The translations under genes were made by a program, and so were the position numbers. 64,000 nt of DNA. Origin: Pascua guehoae. Lineage: Eukaryota > Basidiomycota > Tremellomycetes > Trichosporonales > Trichosporonaceae. The notes below the pieces were generated by a model. It ran no database searches. It saw only the letters and a program-made list of their open reading frames with translations, and was not told the origin of the DNA. Each line of letters starts with the position of its first letter. Position 1 is the first letter of the stretch. The DNA lies in the NCBI GenBank assembly GCA_001600415.1, contig BCJX01000001.1:1894040-1958039 (forward strand), given 5' to 3'. Shown here one piece after another: positions 57,123 to 64,000 of this stretch.

Positions 57123-60100
57123 ATGCGCCTGCACCTCCTCCTGGCCGCCCTCGCCCTCGGCGTCGTGGCGCAGGAGACGCCCGCCGAGTCGGCGGCCCCA
57201 GTATCACCCGAGCCCTCGGCGGTCCCCTCGGCCGCACCCTCGGCGGCGCCCTCGGCCGAACCGCCGTCCGAGCCCTCGGCCCCCGCATCGCCGCCCGCAT
57301 CTGCCTCGCCCTCTACCGAGTCTTCTGCTGAGCCTTCGGCCTCGCCGTCGGCGGCAGAGTCCTCGGCCGTATCCTCCCCGCCTGTGTCGATTTCTGCTTC
57401 CCCCAGCTCGGCAGCAGCGTCCTCGGGTGTGCCGTCGTCGGCGGCGCCCTCTGCGTCGGCGTCCGTCTCGGGCGTGCCCGGCAACGGTACTGCGCCGGGA
57501 AACGGCACCGAGCCTGGTGGGAACGGCACTGCTCCGGGCAACGGTACTGCCCCCGGGAACGGTACTGCCCCTGGCAACGGCACAGAGCCGGGAAACGGTA
57601 CACTGCCAGGCAACGGCACGGTTCCGGGCAACGGCACACAGTGCAACGTGACGAGCCCAATCAACGGCACGCTCGGCGGCGACGGCGACTCTGGCGTGAA
57701 TGGGACACTGTGCAATGGGACCACCCCGGGCAACGGGACAAACGGAACGAATGGCACCAACACGACGGCGCCGAACAACGGCACAATCTGCAACGTGACG
57801 GTGCCCATCAACGTGACGCTGTGTACCTGCACGGTGCCGTTTGACTGGACCAACGGGACGATATGGTGCAATCTGACCATGCCTGCCAACGGCACCATTG
57901 GCAACGGCACCGTCAGTACGAACGGCACAGACGTTAATGGCACAAATGGCACAGATGGAACAAACGGAACAAACGGAGCAAATGGCACCGACAGCACGAA
58001 CGGCACACAATGGATCTGCTGGAGCAACTGGACCTTGCCCGGGAACGGCACGCTGTGCACGTGCACCATCACGATCAACGAGACCATGTGCAACGGGACC
58101 ATTCCGACCAACGGCACCGCACCCACGAACGGGACAGAGTGCAATGATCCAATCGACACTGGCAATGGGACACAGCAGTGCAACGGGACCACGGGCGGCG
58201 GCGGTGAGGGTGAAGGTGGGGGAGGCGAAGGCGGTGGCGGCGGCCAAGGCGGCGAAGGTGGTCAAGGTGGCCAAGGCGGTCAGGGCGGTCAAGGCGGCGA
58301 GGGCGGCCAAGGCGGTCAAGGAAGCGGGGGAGGTGGGGGTGGTGTCGGTGTAGGCGGTGGTGGCGGAGGAAGTGAGGGAAGTAGCGGAGAAAGCGGAGGA
58401 GAAGGCGGAGGTGGTGGGAGCGGCGGCAGCGGTGGCTCGGGTGGTAGCGGTGGCTCGGGCGGCAAGGGCGGCACCCCGACCTCGCCGTTCCCGCAGGGCA
58501 TCCCGACTGGCCAGCCGATCAACGGCAGCTATGGGGGCCAGTACCGCCCGCAGATTCATTATTCTCCCCCTGTGGTGAGTACGCGAGGGTGAGCGGTGGG
58601 GGTTGGGGCTTGGTCTGCCCTCGCGACGGCAAGGGGGATAAGTTGGCCTGCGCAGGAGCGAGTATTCTCGCACACACGAGAGCCAACAGCACGAGAGTGT
58701 ACAGCTGCCGGCGAACCCCGACGCTGCCGACACTGCTGGGCATTCGACATGACACATGATCAGCGGGACACGCAAGCAGTGACTAACGCACCCTTAGGGA
58801 TTCATGAACGACCCCAATGGCTGTTTCAAGGACAAGGACGGCACGTGGCACTTGTACTACCAGTGTGAGTACTGCGCCGATGGTGCATGAGTAAGCACGC
58901 GGCACGCACAGGGATGCGTAAGCGAGTTGGCATGTTGCTGCCGGGGTGGTCGGCGCCGACGCGGTCACGCCGGCGGCCACAGCCATGACGTGCGTGGCGA
59001 CGCCACAGCACGGAGGGTTTGTGGCGGTGGTGGTGGCGGAGGCGTACATGACACTGGCGCCCATGACGGTGGCGTGGTCACGCGTCGGGATGCGCGCGCA
59101 TGGATCTTGAGCGTGGCATGCTTGTATTGCTGCCATTACACCACTTTTTTTCGTCTGCTGCAGCCTCGGTACCCGACTTTGCCCCAATGCAAACCACTGA
59201 CATGCAGGGAACCCGACGGCGGTGGTCGCGGGCAACCAGCACTGGGGCCACGCGACGTCGCGCGACCTGTACCACTGGGACAACCAGCCGATTGCGCTGT
59301 TCCCGCCCGCCGACGGCGTGGGGGTGTTTAGCGGCTCGGCGGTGGTGGACACGGACAATACGTCGGGCTTCTTCCCCAACACGACCGACGGCGTCGTCGC
59401 CATCTACACGCTAAACTACCCGCCGTCGGACGGCAACGACGGGCGCGAGGTCCAGGCGCTCGCGTACAGCACCGACGGCGGGTACTCGTTTACGCCGTAC
59501 GAGGGCAACCCCGTGCTCGAGGTGGGCAGTGCGAATTTCCGCGACCCAAAGGTGATCAAGTATACTGGCGGCGACAACAACGAGGCGATGTGGATCATGG
59601 CCATTGCGCTCGCGCAGGAATTCATTGTCCAGTTCTACACTTCGCCAGACTTGAAAAACTGGACACTGGCCTCAAACTTTTCACACGAGGGGCTCCTCGG
59701 CCTCCAGTACGAGTGCCCAAACCTCGTCCAGGTGCCCGTGCGCGGCGAGGACGGGAGCGACGCCGGCACCGCGTGGCTGCTCGTCCTCAGCAACAACCCG
59801 GGCGGGCCACAGGGCGGCAGCGTCCAGCAGTACTTCCCGGGAGACTTTAACGGGACCCACTTTACGCCCTACGACGACGCGACGAGGTTCAACGAGTGGA
59901 GCAAGGACGCGTACGCGGGCCAGTTCTTCTACATTGACCAGGGTGGCGGTGGGAACGGTGGTGGTGGCGGCGGAGGCGATGGAGGCAGCGGCGGCGACGG
60001 CGGTGACGGTGGCGATGGAGGCAACGGCGGCGATGGAGGCAACGGCGGCAGCGTCTCCAAGCGCCAGGACACCACGTCGTCCTCTCCCGAGGCCGTCTTC

Positions 60101-60772
60101 ATCGCCTGGGCGAGCAACTGGCAGTACGCCGAGCGCGTCCCGACCGGCGACGACGGCTGGCGGAGCCAGATGACGCTCGCGCGCAACCTGTGGCTGACCA
60201 ACGCGACGCGCGTGGGGTGGGCGCTGGCACAAGCGCCCGTCGACCTGTCCCCCGTCCGGGGCTCGCAGATGGGCCACGAGTCGAGCTCAAACGGGACGCT
60301 GAGCTTGGACATGGACTATTCTGCGGGCGTGCCGAGCGGCGCCGTCTATGCCGAGGTTAACGTTACAAACATTGACATTGACGCGGACGCGCCGCTCGGC
60401 AGCGTCAACTGGACATTTGCAAACGACAACAACGAACACCTCGAGGGCGGATACGTCCTCGACTCGTGGCTCTGGCTCAACCGCGCCGACACGCTCGGGT
60501 TTACCGGCGAGGGCGGCGGAAAGGGCGACCCGCTCTACACGTCCCAGTTTAGCACGAGCCACCTCGTCGACCCCGACAAGCGCGCAGTCTACATCCAGAT
60601 TGTATGGGACCGCAGCGTCCTCGAGACGTACGTCGATGGCACGTCTGTCGCTACCGCTGTAGCCTACCCCGAGTCGCCCCTCAGTCGCTTTGTCGTCTAC
60701 GCCGACGTCGCGAATGGGACAAATGTCGAGGTCGCGGCGTGGGCGCTCGAGAGCGTGTGGCCGCAGCAGTAG
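57123..60772 (+). CDS. GH32 invertase (beta-fructofuranosidase) with N-x-T repeat domain
   Basis: Three exons (57123-58574, 58798-58864, 59208-60772) give 1,027 residues. A signal peptide ([17 protein letters not shown]) leads into a Ser/Ala/Pro-rich stretch. Residues about 121-354 then hold about 38 N-x-T sequons, mostly PGNGT and NGT units with interspersed Cys. A Gly/Ser-rich linker (about 358-450) follows. The GH32 catalytic module starts at residue 485: GFMNDPNG (Asp489 nucleophile), NFRDPKV (Asp619) and YECPNL (Glu675 acid/base), then a C-terminal beta-sandwich with the ESVWPQQ end. A Gly-rich insert (about 751-789) with a Lys-Arg (about 791-792) interrupts the catalytic module. The enzyme would hydrolyse sucrose outside the cell. 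The start at 57123 is chosen because the signal peptide begins there; the frame is open further upstream. Confidence 0.93.
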
Positions 60773-61617
60773 GCGGTCATTTTGTGGCAGCTACTCAAAG
60801 TCGTCAAAGCGCTGTAACCCGTACACGACGGGTCCAGCCCAGAACAATGTCCAATAATGCCAAATTAGACTGATTGTTAGAGTAGGTTTGATAAAGCTTG
60901 TATTTTTGTAGACGCGAAGCATGTCAGACCAGTAAACCAAGACTCTTGTGGGTGTCGCTGTGCACATTGCTGGTTTGGCGAGGAACTATCAACCACAGTG
61001 GCATGGCACAACTGGTCGCTCTTAGCAGGCTGTATGTCGAAAACGTGGTAAAGGATTGTGTATGGTCTCATCTTTAATAAGTGGCAGGTACATGGCACCT
61101 CGGTGTGGCAACAGGTAACCAACAACGCAGATGGAACGAACGCGGATCGACGAAGTGTTTGGCAAGTAACCGCACAAAATATTCAGAGTGCCACATTGAG
61201 GTTCTTTCCCCAGCCTACACCCGTCATGTCTTCCCAAGGACACTTTGGGCTCCCACACTTTCATTCAGCGGTGATTCTGATCCTCAGTTGAGTCTGCAGG
61301 ATATCAAGTCCTCTTGTTCTGCTCGGTGAGTTGCATGCCATGGCTGTTGTTAGCTCAGACGCCCCTTGTCCTCTGAACTCTCCAAGTCTGTCTGCGCCCG
61401 GTGATATGTCCGGCCTCCGGCCTCTTCCTTGGACGCCGCCAGAACACACATGATGGGGGTCTTACGAGCAGCGTGTCAACCACTAAACGCCGCAGGCAAA
61501 ATAACCCGTCCTCGGCTGATCCCGGCAGCTCGCAACTGGAGTGCCACATCCAACCACACACCCTCCAACTCGCCCCACCACTCCCCATCCATCTCTCCAT
61601 TGCTACAACCACTCACC
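60773..61617. other. intergenic region
   Basis: 845 bp between the invertase stop and the first of two paralogous genes. It is somewhat AT-richer. No gene or repeat is visible. Confidence 0.6.
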
Positions 61618-62601
61618 ATGTCCCCCACACCACCCGACCTCCTCGCGCGCGGCGTCCCCCCCGCCTTCCTCACCGCCTTTGACACCTACTGCGCCACGAC
61701 CCCCGACGAGCGCACAACCACCGCCTTCGACCGCCTCCGCGCACCCTTTGCGCAGTGGACAGGCAGGGCCGCCGACGACCCCCCGCGCGCGCTCAACGAG
61801 GGCCTCGTCGCCATGCTCCTCCACCTGGGCGGCATGGAGCACAAGGCCACCGACTTTTTCCGCGGCACCAATACCGGGGCGGCGAGGATATGTGCCGATG
61901 TCGTTGGGGACAAAGGGCGGCGGGATCGCGCGCGGAGGTTGTTGGCTGGTGAGTACGGTCAAAGGGAGAGTGAGGGTGTGAGAGGGTGAGAGGGTGAGAA
62001 GGTGAGAGGGTGTGAGGATGTGAAGGTGCGGAGGTGTGGGGTGTGAGGGTGTGGGATGGGAGGCAGGTGCTAATGGGGAGCCCACCTGGTGCCGAATCCA
62101 CCGCCGCGGCGGCAGTCCCACCCCGCGCAGCAGTCCCCACCAGGCGTGCAGCAACACCAGACCCAGCAACAGTCCCCGCCTGGCTCTGGGCAACACTCCC
62201 AGAAGCCGTCGCCACGCACGCGCGACGACGATATCCGACATCGGCCGCGTTTCGCCAGTCTCCCCGTCATCCCCGTGAAACCACAGCACGACGGAGGGGA
62301 CACGGACACGCCACTGGCCGACCGCCACACACAGCTCGACATGGATGCGGTGGAAGCCGATCCGTGGCCGGGGCTCGACGGCAAGCGCCGACTCGACGTC
62401 GGCGTTGACGCAGTGCTGGAAAAACGCCGGTTGCAGCTGGAAAAGCGCCTCGCCGACGTCGAGGAGCGCGAGAAGCGTGTCACAGCCAGAGAGGAGAGGG
62501 TGGCGGAGCGCGAGGGGCGGGTGGCGAAGCGCGAGGAGCGGTTGGCGCAGGCGAGGGATCGGATGGTTGATGAGCGCGAGAGGAGGATTTCGGAGGGGTG
62601 A
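61618..62601 (+). CDS. unrecognised protein with Gln/Pro-rich middle and charged coiled coil
   Basis: Two exons (61618-61948 and 62081-62601) give 283 residues. The N-terminal 110 residues are helical and include PPAFLTAFDTYCATTPDE, PFAQWTGRAADD and RDRARRLLA. After the intron the sequence is Gln/Pro-rich (QQSPPGVQQHQTQQQ), then an acidic linker, then a C-terminal coiled coil with near-perfect REERVAEREGRVAKREERL heptads. The intron uses GTGAGT and the acceptor GTGCTAATGGGGAG, whose branch lies only a few bases from the AG. Using the earlier AG (62066) would lead to a different frame without the coiled coil. The N-terminal part is clearly homologous to that of the next gene. I do not recognise the family. 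Confidence 0.72.
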
Positions 62602-62871
62602 TTGAGCGCGAGAGGCCGATTTCGGAGAGGTGATTGACACGGACGTGTCGTTCAGATTGATGGCATTGGTTGTATTCATGGGGGTCATGACGGCTGGTTG
62701 CGTGCCGTGGGGGTTGATGAACCCGCCGACTTGGGAGGTGGTGAGACGACTGCAACTCACGCCACGAGTACGAGGCAGATGCTACGGGTCGGTCTGTTGT
62801 GGTGCCACATGCCACAATACCCAGGTTGATTGCGGGGCATGCTGCGTCTTTGTTGCTGCTGCCGCGGCTGA

Positions 62872-63001
62872 CTTCCTTCCTGCGTTCCTTCCTTGGTTCG
62901 TTACCTTCCTCGCTTTGTTAATCCGTTACCTTCCTTCCTTCTTTGCCGTCCTTCCTTCCTTTCCCGCTTTCCTTCCTTCCTTTCCCACCTTCCTTCCTTG
63001 C
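62872..63001. repeat. CTTC pyrimidine microsatellite
   Basis: Repeated TTCCTTCC/TTCCTTCTT units with scattered interruptions, on the strand sense with the downstream gene. Confidence 0.85.
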
Positions 63002-63128
63002 CAAACCGACTTATTATCCTCCTGTCAGCATTGCTCCATGTCTGCCCATCGTTCATTCTTCATCCCACTTTATCATTCTTCATTTCTTCATCCTCCTTCA
63101 ACACCCTTCAACACCATTCATCCCACTT

Positions 63129-63300
63129 CAGCACACTCCCTTGCACTCCATTGCACTCCCTTGCACTCCCTTGCACTCCATTGCACTCCATCGCACTCCA
63201 TCGCACTTCATCGCACGCCATCCCAATTCATCCCACTTCGACACACTTCATCCCGCTTATCCCACTTCGGCCCACTTCATCCCACTTCATCCTACTCCAT
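63129..63300. repeat. CACTCCATTG/CACTTCATCC decamer repeats
   Basis: About fifteen decamer units such as CACTCCATTG, CACTCCCTTG and CACTTCATCC precede the last gene by some 20 bases. Confidence 0.85.
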
Positions 63301-63320
63301 CCCACTTGTTGTCACCCAGC

Positions 63321-64000
63321 ATGGCTCACCCCACATACATCCAAGGCCTCTTCGCACTCCCCATACCCAAACGATTCGTCAAAGCATTTGACGCCTACTG
63401 CGCCAAGTCGCCCATGGATCGAACGGACGTTGAGTCGCACCGCGCCCTCAGATCCGCCTTTTCGAGCTGGGCCGGCATTGAATCCGATCATGCCTGGTCG
63501 AATGTGGCGTTGGTCGACTTATTCTGGTATCTCGGCAACGTGCCATGTGTGTACAAAGAAACTCCCAACAGGCTCGTTTTGGGCATTGTAGAATCTTCCC
63601 AGTCCCTTTGCTCGAATGCTGTCTCGGCACAACTATGTAGCTGGGTGGTCGCGGACCCCGTGCGGACGAACAGAGCACGCAACCTCCTTCTCGGTGGGTG
63701 TGTGCTACGAGTCGCAGCTGATGTCAGGCAAGCTTCAGCTGCCACCGAAAGTTGAGCAACTTGAGCGACCCCAGGAGGCCAAGCCGATTCAGCAAGCTCA
63801 GCAGACTCAACAAGCTCACCAACCTCGCGCGTCTCACGGGTCTCCGCAAGCCCACCTTCATCAGCAACTCCAGCTCTCAGACCGCCGCCGCTCTCGCAGC
63901 ACCGACCCCGGCCAGGAAGCACCCGCCAAACGCCCCCGTACCGCCCCCGAAAACGACACCGAGGCCCATGCAACCGCACATCTCGAAAACCGCCCTGGCG
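63321..64000 (+). CDS. paralogue of the preceding gene, 3' end outside the window
   Basis: Exon 1 (63321-63693) encodes 124 residues and exon 2 starts at 63728 and stays open to the window end. The first exon shows the same pattern as the gene at 61618: LFALPIPKRFVKAFDAYCAK aligns with its LLARGVPPAFLTAFDTYCAT, both have a (F)(S/A)xW(A/T)G segment, and NRARNLLLG aligns with DRARRLLA. The intron is at the same place in the alignment and in the same phase (phase 1). The second exon is again Gln-rich (IQQAQQTQQAHQ), then basic (DRRRSRSTD). The 34-base intron (GTGGGTGT...GATGTCAG) is very short. Function is unknown. Low-complexity repeats flank its start. Confidence 0.75.

Larger units (their letters stand above)
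62602..63320. other. intergenic/leader region with low-complexity tracts
   Basis: Holds two simple-sequence tracts, a CTTC-rich one (62872-63001) and a CACTCCATTG-like one (63129-63300), right up to the start of the next gene. No gene is seen. Confidence 0.65.

Noticed and set aside
62036..62278. Alternative second exon of the gene at 61618 using the AG at 62066 (GANGEPTWCR frame).
   Set aside because: It gives a short Ser/Arg/Pro tail and loses the strong coiled coil. The later acceptor keeps the phase and a branch motif.
1..64000. CRISPR arrays, insertion sequences or transposon ends.
   Set aside because: No regularly spaced direct repeats with unique spacers, no transposase-like frame and no terminal inverted repeats were found. 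The tandem repeats present are ordinary mini- and microsatellites.

Overview
The window looks like nuclear DNA from a GC-rich, intron-rich basidiomycete yeast or fungus. My best guess is a tremellomycete of the Trichosporonales type, inferred from gene content, intron style and proteins, not from a database match. Nearly all genes are split by short introns with GTGAGT, GTACGT or GTGCGT donors. A CTAAC or CTGAC branch motif often lies only about 5-12 bases before the AG acceptor. Splice junctions were worked out by hand, and each multi-exon model was checked for reading-frame continuity.

Layout, left to right: the 3' end of a Met/Gly-rich protein (1-1001); a tRNA-Gln(CUG); a large Ala/Ser/Thr/Glu-rich protein on the minus strand whose start codon appears to be split by an intron (2081-5772); an 85-bp tandem duplication with poly-G and ambiguous bases (about 6116-6285); kinetochore subunit NNF1 (6721-8504); a minus-strand block holding a furin/EGF-type cysteine-rich membrane protein (8979-12080), an extended SDR reductase carrying a tRNA-Gly(CCC) inside an intron (12703-14509) and a GH92 alpha-mannosidase (15075-19831); a divergent HExxH protease of the plant/bacterial 'basic secretory protein' family with an SR-rich N-terminus and a sequencing gap in its intron (20482-22433); a tail-anchored coiled-coil protein (23005-25445); a dienelactone-hydrolase-like/SnoaL fusion (25951-28212); an LRR protein (28833-30916); a steroid 5-alpha-reductase family enzyme (31614-33726); AAR2 (34037-36397); a JmjC oxygenase (37512-38895); SDH3 (40095-41196); a small secreted protein (41811-42459); an alpha/beta hydrolase (43481-44425) divergent from a beta-lactamase-fold serine hydrolase (45098-46561); an F-box-like protein (46881-48010) divergent from NOP12 (48672-50674); a Uds1-type coiled-coil protein (51418-55550); a GH32 invertase with an unusual N-x-T repeat domain (57123-60772); and two paralogous, unrecognised genes (61618-62601 and 63321 to beyond the end).

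The genes do not form one pathway or an obvious metabolic cluster. Housekeeping genes (NNF1, AAR2, SDH3, NOP12, SRD5A-like) are mixed with surface or secreted functions (furin-like receptor, GH92, invertase, small secreted protein) and lineage-type genes. The items I consider most worth a second look are the N-x-T-studded invertase, the paralogous pair at the right edge, the furin/EGF receptor-like protein, the tRNA nested in an intron, and the SR-tailed metalloprotease.
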